A stretch of 36,611 bases of DNA from Chitinophagaceae bacterium (GTDB lineage: Bacteria; Bacteroidota; Bacteroidia; Chitinophagales; Chitinophagaceae): assembly GCA_903642275.1 (NCBI GenBank), contig CAHJWK010000035.1:1-36611 (forward strand), in the 5' to 3' direction. The position numbers and the translations under genes are program-made. Below the pieces are notes generated by a model. That model did no database searches. It was not told the DNA's origin and saw nothing but the letters and a program-made list of their open reading frames with translations. Positions within the stretch are counted from its first letter, which is position 1. Each line of letters begins with the position of its first letter. This document shows, piece by piece, positions 25,193-34,677 of the stretch.

Positions 25193-25211
25193 TCCTAATG
25201 GGAAAAAAATT

Positions 25212-25238
25212 AAAGGTCACTTTTTAAGTGACCTTTTT
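25212..25238 (+). terminator. Intrinsic terminator after the His/Met-rich gene
   Basis: A perfect 11-bp stem (AAAGGTCACTT with AAGTGACCTTT), a 3-base loop and a T run. A-rich DNA precedes the stem, so it can also work for the convergent S10 peptidase gene, whose stop is at 25257. Confidence 0.9.
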
Positions 25239-25256
25239 CATGCTTTGTTTTAAAAA

Positions 25257-26765
25257 TTATTTTGATGTATTGCTGATAAATGTAGCTACATTTTTTTTGA
25301 AGTCATTTTGGCTTGGCGGATTGATATACATCATGTGCCCTGCGTCATAATATTTCATGGTAATATTTGATTGCAGATTTTTTGGTATGCCCATATGATT
25401 AAAAGTATATTCTGTTGCATAAAACGGAGTGGCCAAATCAAAATAACCATTAAACACAAGAATTTTTAAGTCAGGATTTTTATTCATAGCATCAGCAAGA
25501 TCAACACCGGTGTTTGGTGTAGATGGATCGCCATTGCCACCACCACGGCTCCAGTTCCATCTGAATCCTTCGCTGCTATAAGCTGAGGTATGATAGGTTA
25601 AACTTTTATTTACTTTCAGCTCATCATAATAATAACTCATAAATTCTGCTGTAAAAGCCGGGCTTATCTGCTCACTTTGTGGGTCAGTAAAAGCATATTC
25701 ACCCAATGGATCAGGATTAATACCTTTATATCTTGCATCAAGTCTTCCAACCATTAAATTACTGTCACGCAATAATTCTTCTGTAAACTGAGGCTCATTC
25801 ACCCGCATATTTGCTTTGATTAAGTAATCTTTACTAAGCCCTGTATAATTACTCAGCTTCGTTAATACCTGTTGTTTTTCCGCATCACTTAGGGAAGCGC
25901 CTTTCATTAACGCAGATGCATATTCGCCGCCGGCAAAATTTCTTACTTCATCAATAAAGGCAGGCAGATCAGTAGCCTTGTTCGCTAACTTATTATGATA
26001 CCATGCAACTGCTGCGTAAGTTGGTAAATGTAATACGTATGATATGTCATCACCATTCTGAAAAGTAAGTGTGCGTAGGTCAAGCACAACAGAAACAAGT
26101 ATAACGCCGTTCATTGTCATACCAAAATTTTCCTGCAGGTAATCTGCAACACCCGCAGAACGCATAGTACCATAGCTTTCACCCAATAAGTATTTTGGCG
26201 AATTCCATCGGCTGTTATCTGTAACATATTGTTTGATGAACTGGCTTATTGATTTTATGTCTTCATCAACGCCCCAGAAGTCTTTATCTGCACTTTTGTT
26301 TATAGCATGACTAAGGCCGGTGCCGACAGGGTCAATCATTACAAGGTCAGTTACGTCAGTAATTGAATTTTCATTATCAACAAGTGTATATGGTGGTGGT
26401 GGTGTATTTTTCGGATCATTTACCACAACCCTGCGAGGGCCTAAAATACCCATGTGAAGCCACATTGAAGAAGAGCCGGGACCACCATTATATGCAAATG
26501 TTAAAGGTCGTTTTGAAGCATCACCTTCACCATCTTTTGTATAAGCCACATAACCAAATAATGCAACCGCAGAATCTTTCTCATTTTTTAAAACAAGCGT
26601 ACCTGCTGTTGCAGTATAATTTAAAACAGTACCATTAATTTTTATGGAATGATGCGTTACCGACTTGTAACCTTTTTGCATCATTGTATCAGTCATTGCA
26701 TTTTGTGAATATGTATTTAAAACAAAAGCTAAGCATAAAAGAAATAAAAAGCAGAATTTTTTCAT
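25257..26765 (-). CDS. Secreted S10 serine carboxypeptidase family protein
   Basis: A 502-residue exported alpha/beta hydrolase of peptidase family S10, with signal peptide to about residue 21. Landmarks are YNGGPGSSSMWLHMG (oxyanion and substrate region, 92-106), the nucleophile in LLGESYGTMRS (Ser197), the acid in NGYFDLATP (Asp443) and the base in YDAGHMMY (His477). Family members remove C-terminal residues from peptides. It follows the S9 peptidase gene by 91 bases on the same strand, and the two may cooperate in using peptides outside the cytoplasm. Nothing is missing. Confidence 0.93.
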   Translation of the reverse strand: MKKFCFLFLLCLAFVLNTYSQNAMTDTMMQKGYKSVTHHSIKINGTVLNYTATAGTLVLKNEKDSAVALFGYVAYTKDGEGDASKRPLTFAYNGGPGSSSMWLHMGILGPRRVVVNDPKNTPPPPYTLVDNENSITDVTDLVMIDPVGTGLSHAINKSADKDFWGVDEDIKSISQFIKQYVTDNSRWNSPKYLLGESYGTMRSAGVADYLQENFGMTMNGVILVSVVLDLRTLTFQNGDDISYVLHLPTYAAVAWYHNKLANKATDLPAFIDEVRNFAGGEYASALMKGASLSDAEKQQVLTKLSNYTGLSKDYLIKANMRVNEPQFTEELLRDSNLMVGRLDARYKGINPDPLGEYAFTDPQSEQISPAFTAEFMSYYYDELKVNKSLTYHTSAYSSEGFRWNWSRGGGNGDPSTPNTGVDLADAMNKNPDLKILVFNGYFDLATPFYATEYTFNHMGIPKNLQSNITMKYYDAGHMMYINPPSQNDFKKNVATFISNTSK

Positions 26766-26856
26766 AACAGTTATTTAAATGATGCGACAAGATAGAATTT
26801 TTCTTTTCATTTTCAGGTTCAATGTTCAGGCGGCAGAATAATTATCAAAACGGTTA

Positions 26857-29172
26857 TTATTGCAGTGCGTTTCTCGGGTCATTTTTGATTTGAATTATAT
26901 ATTCTTCTGGCGGCTCTTTATGCAACAGATTTTTTACAAAGTAATCCCAGCGCCTGCGCATCATATATAAAGCATAATAGCCATAGCCATGTGCACTGTT
27001 TGGAAAGATGACGAGGTCGTAGTCTTTGTTCGCTTTTTCTAATGCTTCTACCACCAACATTGTATTATAAGGCGGCACGTTATCATCCATCAATCCATGA
27101 GCAAGCAATAATTTTCCTTTAAGATTTTTTGCAGAAATTTCATTTGCCTGTGTTTCATAGTTAGATGTGCCGTTTGAATCTTTCAACAAACCTATATACC
27201 GTTCCCCCCAGTCATCTTCATAATTCCTGTTATCATGATTGCCCGATTCTGATATGCCCACTTTGAAAAAATCTGGATACTTAAACATTGCACAAGCTGT
27301 GGCAAAGCCGCCACCTGAATGCCCCCAGATACCGATGCGGTTTGTATCAATATAATTGTGTTGTTGCGCCAGTTGCCTTATTGCAGCAACCTGATCAGGT
27401 AATGTATTCTCAGCCATAAAACCATAACTCATGTCATGATAACTTTTTGATCGCAGTGGGTTGCTCGTGCCTTCAATTTCAAACACAATAAACCCAAGTT
27501 CAGCCAGTGCCTGGTCATCACCTCTCGCTGCAAGAAAAGACCAGCTTCCTATGCTGCCACCTTGCGGTCCCGGATATATGTAATCAATCAAAGGATATTT
27601 TTTTGTTGAGTCGAATTGTGTTGGTGTGAACATCAATCCATATAAATCAGTTTGGCCGTCATGAGCTTTCAACGTAAGCGGTATTGGTGCTTTCCAGCCG
27701 GTTGCAGTTAATCTTGATAGATCTGTTTTTTCTAAGTTTGAAATAAGCTTGCCATCTATGTTGCGCAACACTGTTATGCCAGGCACATCGGGCTGAGAAT
27801 AATCATCAATAAAATAATTTTTGGAAGGTGATAAGCTGATAGTATGATTGCCTATTTCCGGGGTAAGTAATTTAAAATTATTGCCATCAAAATTTATCTT
27901 ATAGAAATGCGCAAAGTAAGGATTGCCGGGTTCTTTTCCGTCAGCTAAAAAAGATATTACACGCTTCTTTTCATCAACCTGTAATATTTGCGTAACTACC
28001 CAGTTACCTTTTGTAATTTGATTTTTCAGCTTGCCCGTAGTGGCATCATATAAATATAAATGTCCCCAATTATCGCGTTCAGAATACCAGATAATTTCTT
28101 TTGATGCGGGCAGATATTTCCAGTTAATACTTCCCTGGCCGGATTCATATTGCGTGGCAACATCTTCTTCAAATACTTCACGCACTGCACCTGTATTTGC
28201 ATCTGCGATACGAAATTTTTCCTGCTTGTGATCTCTTGAAGTTGAAACGAAAGCTAACTGCGAACCATCTGCACTCCAATCCACATCATCAAACGTTCCG
28301 CTGCTGGAAATATCATCACTTAAAGTTGCACGATGCGGATCCGGTGGCATCTGCAAAAAAATAATTTTAGGTGTATCTACATTTATTATTAAACGCTGTA
28401 TAGTTATAATATTTGTATCACCGGGCAAAGGATATTTCCATGCTTCCAATTTTGGATGACCGACATTAGTGCTTACCAAATACATATCACCAGCTTTGCG
28501 TTCATCCTGTTTGAACGTAGCAATCTTTTTTGAATCCGGCGACCAGCGCAGAATTGCTTTATCTGAATGTTTCCAGCCTGCATTATCAGTTGCATAGCCA
28601 AAATATTGTACACCATCTGTTGTAAGTTGTGTAAGCTGGTTGGTTTCAGTATTTCTTATCCATAAATTATAATCTTTAATAAATGCTGATTTACTGCTGT
28701 CTGGTGAAAGCACTTCGTTAGCGTTAATATTTTTTTTAGATGATGTGCCTGTATCTGCAGTTATGTTATAGCTTGAAAGATCAACTTTCCATTTTTTATT
28801 TTTTATGTTGAAGCTGACTGTTTTTTCATCGGTCGAATAATTTATATTTTGAAAGGGCAGCGCAAACGCCCTGTACGTCTTACCTGTTACTGTGGATAAA
28901 GCCGTAGCCAGTTTCTGTTGATCAAATGCAACCGTACGTTTCCCCTTTGCAGCATTAACCAAAATAAATTCACTCCCTTGAGAAGTAAGATTGCGATACC
29001 AGAATTTATCATCATTAAACCAATGTGCATTTACTAAACCATTATCAATGTACTGCTGCGTTGTATATCTTAAAAAGCTTTCGGCATGTGCATAATCTTT
29101 TGTAGATAAAGAATCTTGCGAATAAACGTTTAAATAAGCATAAACATATAGTGCAGTAAGCAAACTTTTCAT
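26857..29172 (-). CDS. Secreted S9B dipeptidyl-peptidase IV family protein
   Basis: A 771-residue exported prolyl-oligopeptidase-type enzyme. After a signal peptide (cleaved near YSQ, residue 19) comes the DPPIV N-terminal beta-propeller (about 60-480) with WSPDSKKIATFKQDERK and ADGSQLAFVSTSRD, then the alpha/beta hydrolase domain. Catalytic residues are Ser619 in WGHSGGGFA, the Asp pair near 696-697 in HGLMDDNVPP, and His728 in NSAHGYG. The nucleophile elbow has GHSGG in place of the common GWSYGG. By family it releases dipeptides after proline or alanine. The motif for substrate N-terminus binding (Glu-Glu) is not clearly located. Confidence 0.93.
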   Translation of the reverse strand: MKSLLTALYVYAYLNVYSQDSLSTKDYAHAESFLRYTTQQYIDNGLVNAHWFNDDKFWYRNLTSQGSEFILVNAAKGKRTVAFDQQKLATALSTVTGKTYRAFALPFQNINYSTDEKTVSFNIKNKKWKVDLSSYNITADTGTSSKKNINANEVLSPDSSKSAFIKDYNLWIRNTETNQLTQLTTDGVQYFGYATDNAGWKHSDKAILRWSPDSKKIATFKQDERKAGDMYLVSTNVGHPKLEAWKYPLPGDTNIITIQRLIINVDTPKIIFLQMPPDPHRATLSDDISSSGTFDDVDWSADGSQLAFVSTSRDHKQEKFRIADANTGAVREVFEEDVATQYESGQGSINWKYLPASKEIIWYSERDNWGHLYLYDATTGKLKNQITKGNWVVTQILQVDEKKRVISFLADGKEPGNPYFAHFYKINFDGNNFKLLTPEIGNHTISLSPSKNYFIDDYSQPDVPGITVLRNIDGKLISNLEKTDLSRLTATGWKAPIPLTLKAHDGQTDLYGLMFTPTQFDSTKKYPLIDYIYPGPQGGSIGSWSFLAARGDDQALAELGFIVFEIEGTSNPLRSKSYHDMSYGFMAENTLPDQVAAIRQLAQQHNYIDTNRIGIWGHSGGGFATACAMFKYPDFFKVGISESGNHDNRNYEDDWGERYIGLLKDSNGTSNYETQANEISAKNLKGKLLLAHGLMDDNVPPYNTMLVVEALEKANKDYDLVIFPNSAHGYGYYALYMMRRRWDYFVKNLLHKEPPEEYIIQIKNDPRNALQ

Positions 29173-29229
29173 AGCAAAATTTAAAGTAATAACGAAATTA
29201 GCGAACTGCTTTTTTAAGTGAAAAACTTA

Positions 29230-29261
29230 TAAAACAAAAGGTTGCTCTTAGGAACAACCTT
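29230..29261 (-). terminator. Intrinsic terminator after sat
   Basis: On the minus strand, 26 bases after the sat stop, AAGGTTG pairs with CAACCTT (29238-29244 with 29255-29261), followed by TTTGTTTTA. It closes the cysC-sat unit and separates it from the S9 peptidase gene. Confidence 0.8.
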
Positions 29262-29286
29262 CCAAAGATTTATAATGATATAATTT

Positions 29287-30450
29287 CTATACTGAAGCAG
29301 GCACTTTGCTGGTTGCCCATTCAATAAGAATATCTGCAACCAATGGTCTTGAAAATTCAGATGGCGGCCGCTCACCATTTGCAAGCATTTCTCTAACTTT
29401 TGTTCCGCTTAAAGAAATCATATCTGGATTCTTTGGAGCTGTTTTAGAACTTGCCATACTTTCCGTGTTTTTACACCAGAATGTATTTTCAAACTTTAAA
29501 ATTTCAATACCAATTTCAGGTCCGAGTTTATCCATCAACTCCTGCGCTTCATAAGTGCCATAATAACTGCCAACACCAGCATGATCTCGGCCGATGATCA
29601 TGTGTGTACATCCATAATTTTTTCTGATGATAGTATGATTGATGGCTTCACGCGGGCCTGCATAACGCATTGCTGTTGGCAACACGCTTAACATTGTGTT
29701 ATCAGGATTGAAGTAATTCTCAATTAATACTTCATAGCATTTCATACGCACAGGCGCCGGTATATCATCGCTTTTTGTTTCACCTATAATCGGGTGAATC
29801 AGCGCACCATCAACAATTTCCTGTGCACATTTTATTAGGTATTCATGAGCACGATGGATTGGATTACGTGTCTGAAATGCAACGATAGTTTTCCAGTTAC
29901 GCTTTTCAAACTCAGCTCTTGTTTCAGAGGGATCAAGAAAATATTTGTCAGCAATATCTTCTTTGCGTGAAGGGCGGTTGATCATCTCAAGCGGACCTGC
30001 AATAAATTTATTACCACCTTTTAAAATAGCCGCCACGCCCGGATGTTTATCATCAGTTGTTTTAAAACATTTTTCCCCAAGGTTGTTGAGATCAAGCTCA
30101 AACTTTTCATCAACTTTCATTACAGCAAGCAACAAATCTGCTTTATCAACCAACGCAATTTCATCACCTGTTTTAATAACATCAAACTTATCGCTGGCAG
30201 GCAATAATATTGGAATCCCCCATGCAAGCCCGTTAGTTAAATGCATGCTTTCAATCACAGATTCACTATCTGCTTTATTCATAAAACCTTCCAATGGACT
30301 GAATGCACCAATAGCAATCATTTCTACATCTGCAACATATCGATCTTCAATAGTTAACCAGAAAAGCTTTTTTGCCTTTGCTTCAAGCTCTGTTTTGTGT
30401 GCGTCTGCGGCAAGCTTGTTTATTAATTTTCCGCCGTGCGGTTGATTCAT
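29287..30450 (-). CDS. sat: Sulfate adenylyltransferase (ATP sulfurylase, Sat type)
   Basis: A 387-residue homomeric ATP sulfurylase making adenylyl sulfate (APS) from ATP and sulfate. An N-terminal PUA-like domain (to about residue 165, GAFSPLEGFM) precedes the catalytic domain. Active-site motifs are QTRNPIHRAHEYLIK, GRDHAGVGSYYG and SGTKVREMLANGERPP. This is the Sat form, not the CysD-CysN heterodimer that many Bacteroidota use. It is 26 bases after cysC and followed by an intrinsic terminator. With CysC, the product pathway is sulfate to APS to PAPS. Confidence 0.95.
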   Translation of the reverse strand: MNQPHGGKLINKLAADAHKTELEAKAKKLFWLTIEDRYVADVEMIAIGAFSPLEGFMNKADSESVIESMHLTNGLAWGIPILLPASDKFDVIKTGDEIALVDKADLLLAVMKVDEKFELDLNNLGEKCFKTTDDKHPGVAAILKGGNKFIAGPLEMINRPSRKEDIADKYFLDPSETRAEFEKRNWKTIVAFQTRNPIHRAHEYLIKCAQEIVDGALIHPIIGETKSDDIPAPVRMKCYEVLIENYFNPDNTMLSVLPTAMRYAGPREAINHTIIRKNYGCTHMIIGRDHAGVGSYYGTYEAQELMDKLGPEIGIEILKFENTFWCKNTESMASSKTAPKNPDMISLSGTKVREMLANGERPPSEFSRPLVADILIEWATSKVPASV

Positions 30451-30476
30451 ATTATTTTGTTAACTGAATAAAAACA

Positions 30477-31079
30477 TTAATCAAGATAACCTCTTTGTTC
30501 AAGATAATTCACTATTTCAGCAGCACATGCTTCCAAATCTTTTTCTGCAGTGTTGATAACAAGCTCAGCATGTTCAGGAGCTTCATATGGATCATCAATA
30601 CCGGTAAAATGCTTTATTTCTCCGGCTCTTGCTTTTTTATATAAGCCCTTGGGATCACGCTGTTCACATACATCAAGTGGCGCATATACATATATTTCTA
30701 TGAACTCATTATCCGCAACCAGTTGGCGTACCATATCCCGGTCTTCACGATACGGTGATATAAACGCTGTTGACACAAACGCGCCTGCATCTACAAACAA
30801 CTTTGAAACTTCACCAATGCGGCGAATGTTTTCCTTGCGGTCATCTGCTGAAAAGCCAAGGCCTTTATTTAAGCCATGACGTATGTTGTCTCCATCAAGC
30901 ACATATGTATGAAAACCTCTTTCAAATAATTTTTCTTCTACTTTATTGGCAAGTGTTGATTTGCCTGCGCCGGATAAACCAGTGTACCATAAAATGGCTG
31001 ACTTATGCTCATTCATGCGATGACGATCAGCCTTTGTAATAGTGGCTGCATGCCACACAATATTCTTAGTTGCCTGCAT
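30477..31079 (-). CDS. cysC: Adenylylsulfate (APS) kinase
   Basis: A 200-residue P-loop kinase forming PAPS from APS. Walker A is GLSGAGKST, and the family-specific runs [42 protein letters not shown] and the lid/substrate loop [23 protein letters not shown] are all present. It directly precedes sat in the same operon. PAPS serves either sulfate reduction through a PAPS reductase or sulfotransferases; neither partner is in the window. GNAT lies upstream with a 76-base gap. Confidence 0.95.
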   Translation of the reverse strand: MQATKNIVWHAATITKADRHRMNEHKSAILWYTGLSGAGKSTLANKVEEKLFERGFHTYVLDGDNIRHGLNKGLGFSADDRKENIRRIGEVSKLFVDAGAFVSTAFISPYREDRDMVRQLVADNEFIEIYVYAPLDVCEQRDPKGLYKKARAGEIKHFTGIDDPYEAPEHAELVINTAEKDLEACAAEIVNYLEQRGYLD

Positions 31080-31155
31080 TGATATTTGTTTTCAAGAGCG
31101 CGAATGTAAGGCTATGCAATTATAATTCCTATTGATACGATAGGCAAAGAGTTAA

Positions 31156-31689
31156 TTAATTTGATGAGATTATTTCTTTAGCCAGCAACCAATCGGTTTG
31201 TGCATCATCGCCCAGCATAAAAATATGTGTACCAAATTTTTTGAAGCCAAAGCGTTCATAAAACCTTACTGCTTTAATATTCTGTTCCCAAACGCCCAGC
31301 CATATATAATGTCTTTTCTTTTTAGCAGCAATTGCCATGCATTCATTCATCAGCATACTGCCCACACCAGAATTTATTTTATTTACTGATGCATAAATAC
31401 GTGCTACTTCAATAACGTTGTTATTGTTCAAACTTACTGGGGGTAAAGACTTGTCTTTTAGCTTTGCATAACCAGCAATGCTGTTACTGTTTTCTGCAAT
31501 AAGATAGACAGTCTTTTCTTCATTCAACTCTTCCTTAATTGTTTCCACAGAAAAATAATTATGTATAAAATTTTCCATGTTGGCTTGCGTATTAAAAGCA
31601 GCATAGGCGTTATAAAAAGTTTCACGGCTAATGTTTACAATACTCCCGGCATCTGCTGCAACAGCAATTCTTATCTTAACTTCATTCAT
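31156..31689 (-). CDS. GNAT-family N-acetyltransferase
   Basis: A 177-residue acetyltransferase with the GNAT fold. The acetyl-CoA binding run is RIYASVNKINSGVGSMLMNECM, with a degenerate Q/RxxGxG/A pattern (NSGVGS), and the C-terminal motif is NIKAVRFYERFGFKKFGTH. The substrate is not predictable; the closest general label is RimI/phosphinothricin-type. It lies between the lipoprotein gene (38 bases upstream) and cysC (76 bases downstream), all on the minus strand. Confidence 0.88.
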   Translation of the reverse strand: MNEVKIRIAVAADAGSIVNISRETFYNAYAAFNTQANMENFIHNYFSVETIKEELNEEKTVYLIAENSNSIAGYAKLKDKSLPPVSLNNNNVIEVARIYASVNKINSGVGSMLMNECMAIAAKKKRHYIWLGVWEQNIKAVRFYERFGFKKFGTHIFMLGDDAQTDWLLAKEIISSN

Positions 31690-31727
31690 GCAGCAAAAAT
31701 GCTTTGCAAACTTTTAATTGAAAAGTA

Positions 31728-32630
31728 TTATGATTTCTTACCCGTTATTTTCATTTTAATATCAGTGGTCATTGGTGTAAGCTGGCCACCAGTGTTTATT
31801 GACATGTTGATATTCATATCAAGGTCACCGTCAACTGCAATACCTGTAGGTATATCAAATTTCATAGTTCCTGTCATCGTACCATTTAATCCCATCGCAC
31901 TACCTGCACCGGGTGATGTAATCTTTGAGTCCACTTTAATATTAGCAACGCTGTCTGTTACAGATTGCAGTGTGTAAGTGTTATCCATTTTCATTGGTGT
32001 GCCTTGCGAACTCATCGTTGTAGCGTTCGTCCATGTATCACCGGGTTTTACCGGTTTATCAGGATACATATTAAAAGATTGCTGAAGGTTTTGTTTGAAG
32101 TTATCTTCATTAAAACTGCTGCTCACGCCGGAAGCCATTGCAACTCCTGCCGGGGAGTTAACAGAAGACATAGCATGTTGCATCATATCATCAATACCAC
32201 TTACAGAACCAACTTCCCCTTTGCTGTTTATATTAAAATAAAACTGTGCATCTTTCATAGTGCCGAGTACTTTAGCCATTGTATGAGAGGTTACATCTAA
32301 TGTGTCGCCGGGTTTATCAGAATCATAATTAATCTTCTGGCCGTTTGAATTAATATTCATAGCAATATGGCTTATTGTTGCCTGCATTTTTTTCCAGCCT
32401 GCGCTATCAGACAATGATTTAAAATGATACCCGGTTGCCATTGTATTGTGCATATCAACGTTCTGCCCGCTTACGTTACCTTTCATTGACATGTTCATAT
32501 CCATGTCATATTCATAGTTCATTCCGGGCTGCAGGTTAAATTTTAAAGTTACTGCTTCATCATTGGCAGGCTTATTATTGCAGCCAAAAACCATGGATGC
32601 AGTTATTACAACAGTTAAAAAATTTTTCAT
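31728..32630 (-). CDS. Lipoprotein, DUF6263-like
   Basis: A 300-residue exported lipoprotein. The lipobox is VFGC (Cys about residue 17), followed by NNKPAND. The body is beta-rich with alternating methionine and aspartate or asparagine (YDMDMNMSMKG near the start, DGDLDMNINMSI near the end), plus KPGDTW and TGTMKFDIPTGIAVDGD patterns typical of DUF6263, a Bacteroidota family of unknown function. The open frame extends upstream to 32750, but the ATG at 32630 gives the signal peptide and avoids overlapping dnaG, which is divergent. It probably heads the lipoprotein-GNAT-cysC-sat run. Confidence 0.8.
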   Translation of the reverse strand: MKNFLTVVITASMVFGCNNKPANDEAVTLKFNLQPGMNYEYDMDMNMSMKGNVSGQNVDMHNTMATGYHFKSLSDSAGWKKMQATISHIAMNINSNGQKINYDSDKPGDTLDVTSHTMAKVLGTMKDAQFYFNINSKGEVGSVSGIDDMMQHAMSSVNSPAGVAMASGVSSSFNEDNFKQNLQQSFNMYPDKPVKPGDTWTNATTMSSQGTPMKMDNTYTLQSVTDSVANIKVDSKITSPGAGSAMGLNGTMTGTMKFDIPTGIAVDGDLDMNINMSINTGGQLTPMTTDIKMKITGKKS

Positions 32631-32664
32631 ATTTGCAAGTTTTAGCTTACAATAGTAATTATTT

Positions 32665-32693
32665 TTTGGTTGATTTAAAGCATTGTTACTTTG
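32665..32693 (+). promoter_or_regulatory. Candidate promoter of dnaG (TTTG and TACTTTG)
   Basis: TTTG at 32665-32668 and TACTTTG at 32687-32693, separated by 18 bases, resemble the Bacteroidota -33 and -7 elements (TTTG, TAnnTTTG). The start of transcription would be about 32699, leaving a leader of about ten bases to the GTG at 32710. It lies in the 79-base space shared with the divergent lipoprotein gene. Confidence 0.4.
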
Positions 32694-32709
32694 GCTTTTT
32701 ATACATATT

Positions 32710-34614
32710 GTGATAACACCGCAAACTATAGAACAAATTACCAACCGCATTGATGTTATTGATGTAGTTGGTGAGTTTGTTAAACTGAAGAAACGAGGCG
32801 CTAACTATCTTGGTTTATGCCCCTTTCATAATGAAAAATCACCATCATTTACAGTCTCTCCATCTAAAGAAATTTACAAATGTTTTGGATGCGGCAAAAG
32901 CGGCAATACCATAACATTTTTAATGGAGCATGAAAAGTACACGTATGTTGAAGCATTAAAATGGTTAGCACAACGATACAACATTGAGTTACAGGAAACA
33001 GAAGTAACTGATGAAACACGCACCGTACAACTGGCTGCTGAAAGCCTTCATGCATTAAACAATTTTGCACAAAAATTTTTCAGCGAACAACTGCTGAATA
33101 CGGAAGAAGGACAAAGCAATGCGCTTACTTATCTTGAAGAACGTGGTTATAATTTAAGTACCATTGAGAAGTTCCAGGTTGGTTATAATCCGGTACAAAA
33201 AAATTCATTTGCAACAGCAGCATTGCAGCAACAATTCAGTTCTGAAATCTTATTAAAAAGCGGGCTTGTTGTAAACCGTAATGATGAGCTGGTTGATAAT
33301 TATCGCGGCCGCATCATCTTTCCTATACATAATACCACCGGAAAAATTATTGGCTTTGGTGCACGTGTAATTGGTAATGCAGACAAAGCGCCGAAGTATA
33401 TCAATACACCGGAAAATGAAATTTATATAAAGAGTAAAATTTTATACGGTGCTTATTTTGCACGCCACTCAATTGATAAAGCAAATGAATGCCTGCTCGT
33501 AGAAGGTTATACGGATGTTATCAGTTTACAACAGGCAGGCATTGAAAATGTGGTAGCAAGTGGCGGCACTTCGCTTACGGCAGACCAGTTGCGCATCGTT
33601 AAAAAATATACAGGCAACTTAACCATAATTTATGATGGTGATGCTGCCGGCATTAAAGCTGCATTGCGTGGTCTTGATATGGCCCTGGAAGAAGGCCTGA
33701 ACGTAAAGCTGTTATTGATTCCTGATAAAGAGGATCCGGACAGTTATGTGAAAAAAGTTGGCTCGGTTGCATTTAATAAATTTATCAGTCAGCATAAAAA
33801 AGATTTTATTCTTTTTCAGTCTGAAATATTATTAAAAGAAGCGGGCAATGATATATCCAAAAAGAACGATGCAGTTAATATAATTGCTGAAACCATCAGC
33901 AAGCTTAACAGGGCAGAAGATTTTACAAAGCGACAGGAGTATATTCATCAATGCACAACCATTTTAAAGATTGATGAAAGCGGGCTTATAAACCTCGTAA
34001 ATAAATTTAGCAACAATCATTTTGTAAAAGAAGAAAAGAAAAATTTTGTTGCGGAAAAGCAGGCTGAAGCATCATCAGACGGAAAAATAATTTTTTATCC
34101 TGATGATGCACAGGAAAAAAATGTAATGCGTGTATTGCTTGAATATGGCTTGAACAAATGGGATGATGAGCAAACTATTGCAGACTATATATTTGAAGCA
34201 TTGGAACAATTTCGTTTTGATAATACCGAGCTTGAACATTTATATGAAGTTTACCAAAAGCAATACCAGCAAGGTTTACAGCCAACAGCTAAAAGTTTAT
34301 TGTACCAGGAGAATGAGAAAATAAAAAGCCTTGTTGTTAATGTTACTATGTTTCCGTTTGAGTTAAGCCAGCGCTGGGATGAAAAACTGGAGAATATAAA
34401 AGTGTCAAATCTTGATACCAGCATTGCAGATGTAACAATGAGTTTATATTATTTTAAACTGCGTAAGCTCAAGAAAATGTTTGAGCAAAATCAGGATGAT
34501 ATGCAGCAATCAAAAAACTGGAATGAAACCATGCGCTTTATGGAAATTCATAAACATCTTAAAGGCATAGAAAGAGAAATAACACAACAGTTAGGAACGG
34601 TGATAATAAAGTAA
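32710..34614 (+). CDS. dnaG: DNA primase
   Basis: A 634-residue primase that makes RNA primers at the replication fork. The N-terminal CHC2 zinc ribbon has Cys37-His40-Cys58-Cys61 (CPFHNEKSPSF and KCFGCGKSG). The catalytic core has the conserved RIIFPI and TOPRIM motifs EGYTD, SGGTSLT, and YDGDAAGIKA with the DxD-type PDKEDPDSYV. The C-terminal helicase-binding region is divergent but present. No in-frame ATG exists near the beginning; the GTG at 32710 gives the family start (MITPQTIEQITNRID), and the earlier TTG at 32683 would overlap the promoter-like box. It is divergent from the lipoprotein gene. Confidence 0.96.
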   Translation: MITPQTIEQITNRIDVIDVVGEFVKLKKRGANYLGLCPFHNEKSPSFTVSPSKEIYKCFGCGKSGNTITFLMEHEKYTYVEALKWLAQRYNIELQETEVTDETRTVQLAAESLHALNNFAQKFFSEQLLNTEEGQSNALTYLEERGYNLSTIEKFQVGYNPVQKNSFATAALQQQFSSEILLKSGLVVNRNDELVDNYRGRIIFPIHNTTGKIIGFGARVIGNADKAPKYINTPENEIYIKSKILYGAYFARHSIDKANECLLVEGYTDVISLQQAGIENVVASGGTSLTADQLRIVKKYTGNLTIIYDGDAAGIKAALRGLDMALEEGLNVKLLLIPDKEDPDSYVKKVGSVAFNKFISQHKKDFILFQSEILLKEAGNDISKKNDAVNIIAETISKLNRAEDFTKRQEYIHQCTTILKIDESGLINLVNKFSNNHFVKEEKKNFVAEKQAEASSDGKIIFYPDDAQEKNVMRVLLEYGLNKWDDEQTIADYIFEALEQFRFDNTELEHLYEVYQKQYQQGLQPTAKSLLYQENEKIKSLVVNVTMFPFELSQRWDEKLENIKVSNLDTSIADVTMSLYYFKLRKLKKMFEQNQDDMQQSKNWNETMRFMEIHKHLKGIEREITQQLGTVIIK

Positions 34615-34677
34615 AACACTCATATCTCCATAAAGAAAGACTTGTAAAAGAAATCTCAAAGTGTTTTATTTTTTTTA
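34613..34677 (+). terminator. Possible terminator after dnaG
   Basis: AAAACACT (34613-34620) can pair with AGTGTTTT (34660-34667) and a T-rich run follows. The loop is about 39 bases, which is long, and the T run overlaps the end of the convergent DUF3810 gene, so this is uncertain. Confidence 0.35.

Noticed and set aside
26806-26830. TTCA-rich short repeats before the S10 gene
   Set aside because: Spacings of 6, 6 and 7 bases are irregular and the sequence is short; not convincing as a further heptamer array.
29945-30445. 166-residue open frame opposite sat
   Set aside because: Serine-rich, low-complexity translation antisense to a well-supported gene; a shadow.
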